Assembly: GCA_016194465.1 (NCBI GenBank)
Contig: JACQBO010000010.1
Location: 1 to 27,920 of the forward strand
Length of the DNA stretch: 27,920 nt
From: Candidatus Kerfeldbacteria bacterium
GTDB lineage: Bacteria > Patescibacteriota > Patescibacteriia > SBBC01 > CAIJZX01
Reading direction: 5' to 3'
The notes under the pieces were generated by a model. That model had not been told where the DNA came from. It made no database searches and worked only from the letters and a program-made list of their open reading frames with translations. This document shows, one piece after another, positions 14,997 through 23,341 of this stretch. The position numbers and the translations under genes were made by a program. Within the stretch, counting starts at the first letter, position 1. Every line of letters starts with the position of its first letter.

Positions 14997-15879
14997 CTGC
15001 GGGACGGTAGAAGGTCGCCGCCTCTTCGGGAGAAACCGTATTGACGACCAGCCGAGATCCGAGTTCGAGTCCAGCCCACACGTCGCCGCGCGGCGCAATG
15101 CGGAGATAGAGGTGCTCAAACTGATCTCCCACGACCTGGTGGAGGTAGTAGTTATACGGCAACCCTGTTTCGCCAACCTTGGTCAGAAGAAACTTGAGGT
15201 ATTTAGCCATCTCTTTCACCTCGACATCCGAAAGTTGGCTGACGTTATCGACCCGCCGCCAGGGCATGATCCAGGCCTCGTAATTATAGAGCGAAGCATA
15301 AGGGGTGAGAGCACAGACATGACTCCCCGAGACAATCCAGCGGGGACCATTTTCTTCTTTAATTAAAAGATCACTATAGTAGTCGCGGTTGTTCATGACA
15401 CGGTATTCTTGGGCGCGTTTTCGCCGCACCACGATATGGGGCGGTACATAGGCCGAGGCAAAGATTTGTGAATGAGCGTGCTGAATAGAGGCACCCGCTC
15501 CCCCGCCATTGTTTTTGAAGACGAGAATATAACGAATTTTCTGATCCCGCTGCAGAGCGCGGACGCGCGCGCCGTAGGCACGAAGAATATCGGCAATGTG
15601 ACTTTCCGGCAACGAAGACATTTCCACGCCGTATTCCGGCGTTTCCACCACCACCTCTTGATACCCGTAGGCTTTCGGATTATCAATGCTAACCACGGGG
15701 AAAATATTGGGAATAACCTTCACCCGCCAATTTTTTGACCCGCCGATCGTTAACAAGGCGCGTGAGGTGCGCAGCTTCTCTTGACTAAAAATATCCTCAG
15801 TTTGGCGGGGAACAGCTTCTTTTCCCATCTGCACACTCGGGTCGTGGGGCCGGTGTCGCCGGCCGGGGGCGATAATCAC
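14974..15879 (-). CDS. GalT-superfamily (HIT-fold) hexose-1-phosphate nucleotidyltransferase/phosphorylase
   Basis: A 301-residue protein with GalT features: an N-terminal IIAPGRRHRPHD, a central VFKNNGGGAGASIQHAHSQIF with the catalytic HxHxQ, and a second half with NYEAWIMPWRR and a QFEHLYLRIAPRG block. GalT enzymes move UMP between UDP-glucose and galactose-1-P through a His-linked nucleotide; relatives act as ADP-glucose phosphorylases. It is the last gene of the glucan cluster and starts with GTG in a GTGA overlap with glgA (15876-15879), so coupling is likely. No Leloir partner (galK, galE) and no glgC is present, so it could handle the NDP-glucose pool used by the glycogen synthases. 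Substrate is unproven; UDP-glucose versus ADP-glucose cannot be decided from sequence. Confidence 0.85.
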   Translation of the reverse strand: MIIAPGRRHRPHDPSVQMGKEAVPRQTEDIFSQEKLRTSRALLTIGGSKNWRVKVIPNIFPVVSIDNPKAYGYQEVVVETPEYGVEMSSLPESHIADILRAYGARVRALQRDQKIRYILVFKNNGGGAGASIQHAHSQIFASAYVPPHIVVRRKRAQEYRVMNNRDYYSDLLIKEENGPRWIVSGSHVCALTPYASLYNYEAWIMPWRRVDNVSQLSDVEVKEMAKYLKFLLTKVGETGLPYNYYLHQVVGDQFEHLYLRIAPRGDVWAGLELGSRLVVNTVSPEEAATFYRPAANPPPTS

Positions 15880-17264
15880 CTGCCATCGGCAAACAATTTT
15901 TTATTTGTTCGAAACACATGGGAAGCTTGTTGCAGGGCGCTAAGCAAGGCGGCCGACTGGAAGTTCTCGAACACGAATCCGGTCCCCTGGTGCGGGTGGA
16001 GACCGAGGTCAGAAACCGTATCTTTTAATCCCCCAGTAGCTCGCACCACCGGTAGTGTACCATATCGCATCGCAATCAGTTGTCCGAGACCGCATGGCTC
16101 GAATCGCGACGGCATCAAAAATACATCCGCGCCGGCATAGATCTGCTGGGCCAGCCGGGCGTCAAAGCCGATCCGGAGACGGAACCAGGCGGGATGAGCC
16201 TGGGCCAGCCGTTGCAATGCTTGTTCTACCGATGAATGTCCAGACCCGAGCATAACTATCTCCAGACCTAAAGATGCTACATCCGGTCCGATAGCTGCCA
16301 GTAAATCATAACCCTTTTGTGATGTGAGCCGACCAACCGACCCGATCAGTAGTTTGTCATCGTTTGCGGGCAAGGCGAAAGCTTTCTGAAGAGCAGACTT
16401 GTTTTGGGCCTTGCCCCTGGTAACAGTTTTGGCGGAGTAACGAAAAGCGATGTGGGGGTCGGTCGCTGGATCAAATTGCTCCGTGTCGATACCATTCAAT
16501 ACACCCTGAACAGATGGCCGTTCCGAAAGGTCTTGATCGAGACCTTCGCCCAGCTCGGGCGTGAGAATTTCTTTGGCATAAGTTGGACTGACCGTGTTCA
16601 CAACCGTGGCGGCATGAATACCCTGCTGCAAAAGGTTGAAACTCTTGTACCGATCACGCAAGGAAAAAAACTCCGCTTGGCGATCAGTGAACCCCAACCA
16701 CCCCAGGACCTCCTGGGCCGGCCACCCCCCCTGGTTTTCCAAGTTGTGAATCGTCAGAACGGTGGGGGTATGGTTATGGATCTTCGATCGCCGCAACAAG
16801 GATGGTACCAGGGCGGCGGGCCAATCATGGCAATGCACGAGATCTGGTTGCCAATCAATCTGATCCAACACCTGGGCGACGGCCGTCGACAAAAAAACGA
16901 AGTGGCGAATCGCTCGTTTCAAGGCATCGCCGCCCGCCTTTTCTACATAGACCCCGCCGTACTCGAACTGCTCAGGATAATCGAGATAGTACACGGGCAC
17001 CGTGGAGCCCGGCAACACGCCCTCGTTGATATTCACCTGAACGTCACGGCTCTCCCAGCGAACGCGTAGGTTCGACCAGCACCGATCAGACGGATACGTG
17101 GCCCGATCGATGACCCCATAGTCGGGCAAGATAATGCGGACGTCATGTCCGCGAACTTCGAGGGCCTTGGGCAGGGCGCCGGCGACATCTCCTAGACCAC
17201 CCACCTTAATAATGGGAGTGACCTCTGGCGTCACAAACAGGACTTTGTATCGCCTAGTGGCCAT
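15876..17264 (-). CDS. glgA: Glycogen/starch synthase, GT5 family (first copy)
   Basis: It transfers glucose from ADP- or UDP-glucose to the non-reducing end of an alpha-1,4-glucan. 462 residues. Seen: the N-terminal KVGGLGDVAGALPKAL (sugar-nucleotide-binding KxGGL, Lys20), DLVHCHDWPAALVP, TVLTIHNLENQG, GVLNGIDTEQFDPATD, IGSVGRLTSQKGYDLL and the C-terminal RFEPCGLGQLIAMRYGTLPVV followed by TGGLKDTV. All are GT5 hallmarks. It is clearly different in sequence from the second GT5 at 21875-23341, so it is a paralogue and not a recent duplication. Its ATG lies 11 bases inside the upstream kinase gene, and it overlaps the galT-like gene by 4 bases. Confidence 0.92.
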   Translation of the reverse strand: MATRRYKVLFVTPEVTPIIKVGGLGDVAGALPKALEVRGHDVRIILPDYGVIDRATYPSDRCWSNLRVRWESRDVQVNINEGVLPGSTVPVYYLDYPEQFEYGGVYVEKAGGDALKRAIRHFVFLSTAVAQVLDQIDWQPDLVHCHDWPAALVPSLLRRSKIHNHTPTVLTIHNLENQGGWPAQEVLGWLGFTDRQAEFFSLRDRYKSFNLLQQGIHAATVVNTVSPTYAKEILTPELGEGLDQDLSERPSVQGVLNGIDTEQFDPATDPHIAFRYSAKTVTRGKAQNKSALQKAFALPANDDKLLIGSVGRLTSQKGYDLLAAIGPDVASLGLEIVMLGSGHSSVEQALQRLAQAHPAWFRLRIGFDARLAQQIYAGADVFLMPSRFEPCGLGQLIAMRYGTLPVVRATGGLKDTVSDLGLHPHQGTGFVFENFQSAALLSALQQASHVFRTNKKLFADGR

Positions 17265-18297
17265 ACGTCAACCGCAAGTGTTTGAGCATTTTCGGATACA
17301 GCGAACGAAGGAGGGTGCGTTGGGTGGGGGTGGCTCGCGGATAACGATCAGGCTGTCCGTCGGTGAGCCGGATAAAGCAGAAGGCCGTAAGCCTGGTAGC
17401 CAGCGAAAGCATGGATAGTCGCCAGGCCGTTTCCGATACCCGCGGCTGGCCTAACAAAGTCATGGTCTGGCGCCGAAACCGCTCTTGCCATTGTGGTTGC
17501 CGCCAGGCCTGGAGATAGACCATCGTCGGGTCGAAGGTGGGAAGGTTGAGATGGGATAACTCCCAGTCAAAGAGGACGACCCGAGGGGCAGATTGGCCAC
17601 GGACCATCATGTTATTTGGATACATGTCACCATGCGTGAAGACAGTGGCGTGCTGACGAAAAAAAGCGCGGTGGGCATGGAATATTTCTTCCATCCGGTC
17701 GATATCATCGCGTTTCCATCCGGGGTTCAAGGTGTGTTGAAGAAGGGGAGTAAAAAAATGTTGGCGGTAGTAATGAAAATCAAGTAAGTACCAAGATAGC
17801 CCATGCGTATTGGGCCCTACTCGTTTGCGGACTAACGGGGTCATCTGGCGTACGTCCCCGAACACCCGAGCCATAGTCAGGTGAGACACCCGGCGCAAAA
17901 ATGAGCTGGTCATGCCGAAGCGATCGTCCATATCTCCGGCGTAGGTGCCTTGCCAATATTTTCGCAGTAACCACGAGAAGCCGCGCGAACCTTCCGCCGC
18001 AGTGATGTACGAAGGAGAATCAAAGACCGGACGATACTTTTTTTCATACGCGGCGAACGTTTTTTGCACCAGAATTTCTTCGCGAAGACTTCGATGCAGC
18101 CAGGGCGTGTCCTGCAGGCTTGCCTTGAACCAGGCCAAACGTCCGCCCGGACCAACTACCGGTGTCATGTAAAAGCGAGAATTTTTTTGCGCGGCGACCT
18201 CGGGGGTATAGTGCTGTTGTACAGGCCGGACTCGAAGGTGGTCAAGCGCTTGTCGGATCTTGTCCGGGGCGGTAGGGATAATACGATAGGCATTCAT
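17254..18297 (-). CDS. APH/choline-kinase-fold phosphotransferase, kinase 2 of the glucan cluster
   Basis: 347 residues with the kinase-like catalytic core of the APH family: Brenner-type loop FTHGDMYPNNMMV (HGDxxxxN, catalytic Asp) and the metal-binding VVLFDWELSHLN. The N-terminal half is less conserved and has many aromatic residues (LDFHYYRQHFF). The substrate is unknown. Known APH-fold enzymes phosphorylate aminoglycosides, choline, homoserine, or maltose in the GlgE pathway; its place between glycogen genes suggests a sugar or sugar-like acceptor, but that is inference. The start at 18297 is chosen over 18330 because it makes an ATGA overlap with the preceding kinase gene. The stop lies inside the start region of glgA. 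It pairs with kinase 1, though the two sequences are strongly diverged. Confidence 0.75.
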   Translation of the reverse strand: MNAYRIIPTAPDKIRQALDHLRVRPVQQHYTPEVAAQKNSRFYMTPVVGPGGRLAWFKASLQDTPWLHRSLREEILVQKTFAAYEKKYRPVFDSPSYITAAEGSRGFSWLLRKYWQGTYAGDMDDRFGMTSSFLRRVSHLTMARVFGDVRQMTPLVRKRVGPNTHGLSWYLLDFHYYRQHFFTPLLQHTLNPGWKRDDIDRMEEIFHAHRAFFRQHATVFTHGDMYPNNMMVRGQSAPRVVLFDWELSHLNLPTFDPTMVYLQAWRQPQWQERFRRQTMTLLGQPRVSETAWRLSMLSLATRLTAFCFIRLTDGQPDRYPRATPTQRTLLRSLYPKMLKHLRLTYGH

Positions 18298-19286
18298 AGC
18301 AGGGGTGACTGAAGAATCTCCCGACGCCAAAAGCTATCTTTTTGTCCCGCCACATATGCTCCAACAAAAGCCTGAAAAGCTAGACGGAACCTCATGAGGT
18401 TGAATATTTCTTGGGCCGATGAACCCTGGAGAGACAAGCGTTTTCGGGTCCGGCCCTGGTAGGCGCGAAAAAAAGAATGTTGCCACCTCTTGATGATCGA
18501 TTGGGGAACATGTCGGCCCAGCAACATCTCCAGCTGGATCATGAAGCTGGCAATATCAATCAAGGGATGAGACAATCGCGATTCACTAAAATCAATCACG
18601 CGCAACGTTTGACCACTGAGGATGATGTTTCCGGGGTGGAAGTCGTGGTGGACCAACACCCGTCCTCGTCCGCGAGCCAAGCGGTCCTCAAAATGCTTGA
18701 TCCGCTGAATACCACGACGCAGTAAGATGAAATCCGGTTCGTACTCCTTTGTTAACAGGCCCAAAACCGCCCGCCAATAATGCTGCCGGCCGCGGTGGTT
18801 ATAGGCCAGGCGAATAGTTCGGGGTGAGTGGCGATGCAACTCGGCTAGCCATTGCCCTGAAAGGGCCATGATTTTTTCCGTTTGGTGTCGCCGGGCGAGA
18901 AAATCGAGGGCCGATTTTCCTGGCGCTTCTTGGTAGAGGAGTAGTTTCCAGCGACGGAAAAAAGTGATGGGTCGAGGAATTTGAAACGGACCGCGGTCAA
19001 AGCCATGGAGCCAAAGAAACTTCATAATTTCGTACGCTTGGCGTCGCGTCTCATCCTGAACCTCAATCGTGCCGCGGATCACGACTCGTTTGATCGTATG
19101 GTCCGACATTCGGAGCCACAAATGGTAGCGAAGCTTGTGACTTCGGTCTTCAAATCCCCCCAAACGTTCAACCGTCACCTTGCGGATGAGTCTGGCTCGC
19201 GCATCAACGCTCAAAAGTCGCGCTTGTAGGGCACGCCGCATCGTAACCGGCGAGAGGAAGGCGGGCCGTTTAAGCCTCGTGTTCAT
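18294..19286 (-). CDS. APH/choline-kinase-fold phosphotransferase, kinase 1 of the glucan cluster
   Basis: 330 residues. The C-terminal half shows the complete APH catalytic motif VLVHHDFHPGNIILSG (HxDxxxxN) and RVIDFSESRLSHPLIDIA (metal Asp). The N-terminal half has KLLLYQEAPGKSALDFL, the hinge-like segment between lobes, and a beta-rich start (HLWLRMSDHTIKRVVIRG). No membrane segment or signal peptide. The start at ATG 19286 gives a 17-bp overlap with the GH57 gene upstream; the longer frame adds only out-of-frame GH57 sequence. It ends in an ATGA junction with kinase 2. Possible roles are a sugar kinase feeding glucan synthesis or release, or a kinase for an unrelated small molecule carried in the same operon; the sequence does not decide. 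Confidence 0.78.
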   Translation of the reverse strand: MNTRLKRPAFLSPVTMRRALQARLLSVDARARLIRKVTVERLGGFEDRSHKLRYHLWLRMSDHTIKRVVIRGTIEVQDETRRQAYEIMKFLWLHGFDRGPFQIPRPITFFRRWKLLLYQEAPGKSALDFLARRHQTEKIMALSGQWLAELHRHSPRTIRLAYNHRGRQHYWRAVLGLLTKEYEPDFILLRRGIQRIKHFEDRLARGRGRVLVHHDFHPGNIILSGQTLRVIDFSESRLSHPLIDIASFMIQLEMLLGRHVPQSIIKRWQHSFFRAYQGRTRKRLSLQGSSAQEIFNLMRFRLAFQAFVGAYVAGQKDSFWRREILQSPLL

Positions 19287-20631
19287 AGCCGCGGAGCTCC
19301 TTGATCCGGTCGCGAAGCTGGGCGGCTCGCTCAAACTCCTGCTGATTGGCCACGAGCGCCATTTCCTTTTCCAAGCCGGCGATCATTTTTTTTATTTCGA
19401 CGGCGGGAAGTTTCGGAAGACCCTCATCAGTTCGCTGACGCATTTCCTCGTCTTCCTGCCTGGCCAGCGCTTCGACTATGCCCTCGCGCTGCCAATCAAA
19501 CCCCTGAGTAATGATTTGGCGATAGAGCTGGTCAGCCTGCTCTCGCTCGGCCGATGAGGCGTTCGGGGCGACCAAGACCACATCTTTCAATTCCTTTGCC
19601 CCCCGTTCGATCATTTCTAGGGACCACCAGGGCTTGGCCGAGGCCCACCAGTACTGATCGGAGTGCAGGGCGCGATCGAGCGAGGTGCGGACTGCGGGAT
19701 ATCCCGGATCTTTTTGATCGGCCCGCCGGACCACGCCGAGCGCTAGATCGGTCAGCTGCCACTGGAGAACATGAATAGGATTTTGGCTATCCTGCCAGCG
19801 AGAAAAGGGCTCGTTGCGCTCGAGGTCTTTTTCCATTAAGGCCCAGGTGGAGGGCAAAGGCTCGACCTCGGCCCGACGGCTGAACTTTTTCGGCAGTTCA
19901 GAAATAAGGACGGTCTGAAACTCGGGGGCTTTGTACACTTCAAACAAAAGGAGCTCCATGCCCGGACGGTGGTGACCAAAGGTTTCACCATCCATAGCGG
20001 TTAGGAGATATTCGTCGCGTTTGAGTCGATCGCCGAGGCTTTGAGCCAATAAGGCGCCAGTCCCGAGTTGGCCGGAAAGAATCTTATAACTCATTTTTCG
20101 TTCGCGGAAGAAGATGTGGAAGTTTGGTATCCCGGTCACGTCGTAGACCACCCCGTAGTCGACCGCCGCATGTTCTTTTTTAAACGATAACTCATCGACG
20201 ATAATCCATTCAAATCCCTGGCCAGCCACTAACTCGGCCACATGACGTGAGAAGGCCATTTCCGGCGGAAAAAATCCATGGGGCTGAAATAAATCACCAA
20301 AGTATCGGCGGTGCGTTTCAGAGTTCAAAACAATTTGCCGAATAATCTCTTCGTCGGGCAGCATGGGCAGGAGCGGGTGGTACTTGGCGGAACCGGTCAG
20401 CTCAATTTGGCCCCCCTTCAGGAGCTGCCGCACCAGGTCAATCACATCCTCGGCTCCGTTTTGTTCCCAGAGCTCAACCAGAATGGCACTGATGTTCATG
20501 GTGGTCCGCGCGGTGGGGTGCTCGAGCATGCCGCGCAAAATAGGACGATATGATTCGTCCGTGATACGCTTGACCCAATAAGGCTTTTGCGTCGGTGGTT
20601 GGTAAAAGTGGAGGAAGTTAGCCCAGACCAT
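19270..20631 (-). CDS. Glycoside hydrolase family 57 enzyme with C-terminal UVR motif
   Basis: 453 residues. GH57 conserved regions in order: HFYQPP (8-13), GGQIELTGSAKYHPLLP (about 73-89), GFFPPEMAFS with probable nucleophile Glu124, TAMDGETFGHHRPG with probable acid/base Asp214, and SDQYWWASAKPWW. GH57 enzymes are retaining alpha-amylases, 4-alpha-glucanotransferases, amylopullulanases or branching enzymes. The short, about 400-residue catalytic form here is COG1449-like and its exact specificity is open. Residues about 417-446 (GLEKEMALVANQQEFERAAQLRD) match the UvrB/UvrC (UVR) motif, an unexpected tail for a glycosidase. It is absent from the neighbouring paralogue. It has its own promoter in the 36-bp gap behind the second GH57 gene. 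Confidence 0.9.
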   Translation of the reverse strand: MVWANFLHFYQPPTQKPYWVKRITDESYRPILRGMLEHPTARTTMNISAILVELWEQNGAEDVIDLVRQLLKGGQIELTGSAKYHPLLPMLPDEEIIRQIVLNSETHRRYFGDLFQPHGFFPPEMAFSRHVAELVAGQGFEWIIVDELSFKKEHAAVDYGVVYDVTGIPNFHIFFRERKMSYKILSGQLGTGALLAQSLGDRLKRDEYLLTAMDGETFGHHRPGMELLLFEVYKAPEFQTVLISELPKKFSRRAEVEPLPSTWALMEKDLERNEPFSRWQDSQNPIHVLQWQLTDLALGVVRRADQKDPGYPAVRTSLDRALHSDQYWWASAKPWWSLEMIERGAKELKDVVLVAPNASSAEREQADQLYRQIITQGFDWQREGIVEALARQEDEEMRQRTDEGLPKLPAVEIKKMIAGLEKEMALVANQQEFERAAQLRDRIKELRGYEHEA

Positions 20632-20647
20632 AGAGTTGCGAGAGATT

Positions 20648-20656
20648 AGTATAGCA
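20648..20656 (-). promoter_or_regulatory. Internal promoter between the two GH57 genes
   Basis: On the minus strand TGCTATACT is an extended -10, with a predicted start near 20641 and a leader of about 10 bases before the ATG at 20631. No good -35. It lies in one of the few gaps of the long minus-strand run and would allow GH57-kinase-kinase-glgA-galT to be expressed apart from yebC-ruvC-glgA-GH57. Confidence 0.5.
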
Positions 20657-20667
20657 CGTCGCCGGGA

Positions 20668-21888
20668 TTACGACACCCGCTGTCCACCCAGAAAGTGCAC
20701 GTTCCCGCTGGTCGAAAGGTAGGTCGTTTGACGCTGTTTGGCTAGGCCGGTTTTTTCCCACAATTCCACCGTGGTCGTGAGTTGTTGCATCAAGCGTTCA
20801 ACTTCGTTTCGAGTTTTTACGGTCACGGTCGTCAGAGGCGCGATGACATCGGCCAACTTCTGTGTTTCGCGAATAATGATCGTCGTGTCCCACCACGGTG
20901 AAGCCGAAGCCCACCAATATTTGTCCGACGTTAATCCTTGATCCAACAGCCGTCTGGCCGTCGCGAATTGTGGATCGGCCGTGGCTTTCTTGACCGCCTC
21001 AATAATGGTGTGGGTCAGGCGCCACTGGAGCGCATGGATAGGGTTACTTGGGTGCTTCCAGAGACCATAGGGGATGTTGGCGGCCATCTCAGATTCTTGA
21101 GAAGCCCAACTTGAGGCTCGGGGGTGGGCCTCGACCGGCGTGTCCCCGACGGCTAAAAACTCGGAAAGCGTGAGCGTCTCAATATCCGGCTGCGTCACCA
21201 GAAACCCCCACAATCGATCGACGCCATGCCGATGGTGGCCTAAATTTTCCCCATCCATAGCCGTGACTAAACCACGCTGGCTTCGCGCATCATCACGAAT
21301 CGCTTGGGCGGCTTCCTTGGGCTGATCAATGCCCGCCCGGAAGGCTAAAAAATCGCTCATAAACCGGTTACGCAGCAGCACCAAAAGCCCGCTGGGCGAC
21401 CGGTAGCCATGATCGACGGCTGGCCGGCCAATCCCGTCAAGCGCGATCTCATCGACAATGACCCACGCGAAGCCCTGGGCGAGCAAGCAGTCGTCGAGGT
21501 CAGGACCGTAGGCCATCTCCGGACAATAAAAACCCTTCGGAGCAAACGCCGAGCCGAAGACCTTTTTGTAGTATTCGGTTTGGAGGGTAATTTGGCGGAC
21601 AACCTCATCGGACGGAAGCAGGGGCAAAATTGGGTGGTACATGGCGCTGCCGACGAGCTCAATTTGACCGCGCTCGGCCAAGGAACGTATGCCGTCGATC
21701 ACGGACGTCAGTCCCAGGGCCAGTAATTGTTCGGTTAATGACCCGGTGATGTTCAGCGTGACGCGAAGATCGGGATGGCTTTGCAGAATATGAATAAAAG
21801 GAAGATAGGCCTCGTCGGTGGCGCGACGGATGATCGCTTCATCCCAGGCCGGTGGCTGGTAGATATGGAAAAAGTTACTCCAACGCAT
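20668..21888 (-). CDS. Glycoside hydrolase family 57 enzyme (second copy, no UVR tail)
   Basis: 406 residues, homologous along its length to the GH57 at 19270-20631. Conserved regions: HIYQPP (8-13), GQIELVGSAMYHPILP, GFYCPEMAYG with probable nucleophile Glu124, TAMDGENLGHHRHG with probable acid/base Asp212, and SDKYWWASASPWW. The catalytic pair is intact, so it should be active. The protein ends shortly after the helical domain, without the UVR-like extension of its paralogue. The ATG lies 14 bases inside the end of the upstream glgA, indicating coupled translation. Likely acts on the alpha-1,4-glucan made by the linked synthases, either as amylase/glucanotransferase or branching enzyme; the two copies may divide these jobs. 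Confidence 0.9.
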   Translation of the reverse strand: MRWSNFFHIYQPPAWDEAIIRRATDEAYLPFIHILQSHPDLRVTLNITGSLTEQLLALGLTSVIDGIRSLAERGQIELVGSAMYHPILPLLPSDEVVRQITLQTEYYKKVFGSAFAPKGFYCPEMAYGPDLDDCLLAQGFAWVIVDEIALDGIGRPAVDHGYRSPSGLLVLLRNRFMSDFLAFRAGIDQPKEAAQAIRDDARSQRGLVTAMDGENLGHHRHGVDRLWGFLVTQPDIETLTLSEFLAVGDTPVEAHPRASSWASQESEMAANIPYGLWKHPSNPIHALQWRLTHTIIEAVKKATADPQFATARRLLDQGLTSDKYWWASASPWWDTTIIIRETQKLADVIAPLTTVTVKTRNEVERLMQQLTTTVELWEKTGLAKQRQTTYLSTSGNVHFLGGQRVS

Positions 21889-23341
21889 GATGAAATCGAA
21901 TGGCTTTACGATAGAGCTCCACGTATTTCCGCGCCGGCAGCTCCCAAGAAAATGATTGGCGCATCGCCTGCCAAGTCAGAAACTCCCAGACCCGGTGGTA
22001 CTTGTATGTCTCGAGCGCCCGGACCAGGGCCATGAGCAAATCGGTGGCGTGGTATGTTTGGAACGTGAAGCCCGTGCCATTGCCAGTCCGCGGATCGAAA
22101 TCGGTGATCGTGTCCACCAGGCCGCCGGTATGATGGACAATAGGGATTGATCCATAGCGGAGGCTAATGAGTTGCGAGATACCACATGGCTCGTACCGGC
22201 TGGGCATCAAAAACATGTCCGAAGCGGCATAGACCCGCGATCCCATGGCTTCGGAAAACTCTAAATGAATCGCCACTTGCCTCGGATATTTCTTGGCCAT
22301 CTGACGGAAGAAACGTAAATATCCGCGGTCGCCGTGCCCGACGACCACAAATTGCACGTCTTGCCGCAAGAGGGTTGGTAAAATATCCATGATCAGGTCA
22401 AAACCCTTTTGTTCGGTTAAGCGATGGACCATGCCGAGGAGCGGCGTGTTACCGGACTCAGGCAATCCGAGCTCTTGTTGCAAGGACACTTTGTTCTTGA
22501 TCTTTTTATCGAGCGAGTTCCAATCGTAGTGATTGGTGATGTTGGGATCGAAACTGGGATTAAAGATTGAATAATCAACGCCGTTAATGATGCCGAATAC
22601 CCGAGAACGCCGCCGCCGCAACAAACCATCAAGCCCCTCGCCAAATTTCTTGGTCAAAATTTCTTCCGCGTACCGGACGCTGACCGCGTTGATGGCATCG
22701 GCATACTTGATGCCGCGCATGGCAAAGTTGACATTTCGCAGCTCGGTGGGATTTGTTGGTGGTAAACCCCGCCCGGCGTCGCGCTTTTTTTTCGGCACCT
22801 CGTACCACATGCCCTGCATCTGGTAAAGGAGGTTGTGGATGGTAAAGACGGTTGAGGTCTTCGCCCATCGCCCATCTTTCGAAAACTCGAGCCGGAGATA
22901 ATTCGGAATCAAGCCGGCGTGCCAGTCGTGGCAGTGCAGAACATCAGGGAAGCTACCAAGGAGCTCAAAAAGAGAAAAAACCGCGCGGTTAAAAACGGCG
23001 AAGCGCAGGTTATCGTTGGGATATCCCCACAACTTGTTATGATCGCTAAACAACTGGGGCTGATAGACGAAGTATACGGCCACCGGAGAATTCGGTGACA
23101 GCCGGGTCTTTAAAAACTTGACGGGAAATTTTTGGTCTCCGAAGCTGACTTCAACTTCTCCCATGAATTCCTTGGCCAGGCTTTGTTGGTCAATAAACTT
23201 GTAGTAGGGAGTGATAACCGTCACTTCATGTCCCAACAGGTGAAGGTGTTTCGGCAGGGCGTGGGCGACATCGGCCAAGCCTCCCGCTTTAGAAAACGGC
23301 GACACTTCAGCGGAAATAACGGCGATATTGAGATTAGCCAT
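21875..23341 (-). CDS. glgA: Glycogen/starch synthase, GT5 family (second copy)
   Basis: 488 residues. Seen: IAVISAEVSPFSKAGGLADV (KxGGL with Lys18), VLHCHDWHAGLIPNYL, TVFTIHNLLYQMQG, AINAVSVRYAEEIL, GIINGVDYSIFNPSFD, GMVHRLTEQKGFDLI, and RYEPCGISQLISLRYGSIPIV with TGGLVDTI. This is closer than the other copy to the usual bacterial/plant GT5 pattern in its N-terminus (SPFSKAGGLADV). The start at ATG 23341 is set by the family N-terminus MANLNIAVISAE; the longer frame is out-of-phase ruvC. It overlaps the ruvC stop by 8 bases and GH57 by 14. Nucleotide-sugar preference is not readable. Confidence 0.93.
   Translation of the reverse strand: MANLNIAVISAEVSPFSKAGGLADVAHALPKHLHLLGHEVTVITPYYKFIDQQSLAKEFMGEVEVSFGDQKFPVKFLKTRLSPNSPVAVYFVYQPQLFSDHNKLWGYPNDNLRFAVFNRAVFSLFELLGSFPDVLHCHDWHAGLIPNYLRLEFSKDGRWAKTSTVFTIHNLLYQMQGMWYEVPKKKRDAGRGLPPTNPTELRNVNFAMRGIKYADAINAVSVRYAEEILTKKFGEGLDGLLRRRRSRVFGIINGVDYSIFNPSFDPNITNHYDWNSLDKKIKNKVSLQQELGLPESGNTPLLGMVHRLTEQKGFDLIMDILPTLLRQDVQFVVVGHGDRGYLRFFRQMAKKYPRQVAIHLEFSEAMGSRVYAASDMFLMPSRYEPCGISQLISLRYGSIPIVHHTGGLVDTITDFDPRTGNGTGFTFQTYHATDLLMALVRALETYKYHRVWEFLTWQAMRQSFSWELPARKYVELYRKAIRFHHALE

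Noticed and set aside
16404..17069. 221-codon plus-strand open frame
   Set aside because: Antisense to glgA and without any recognisable domain.
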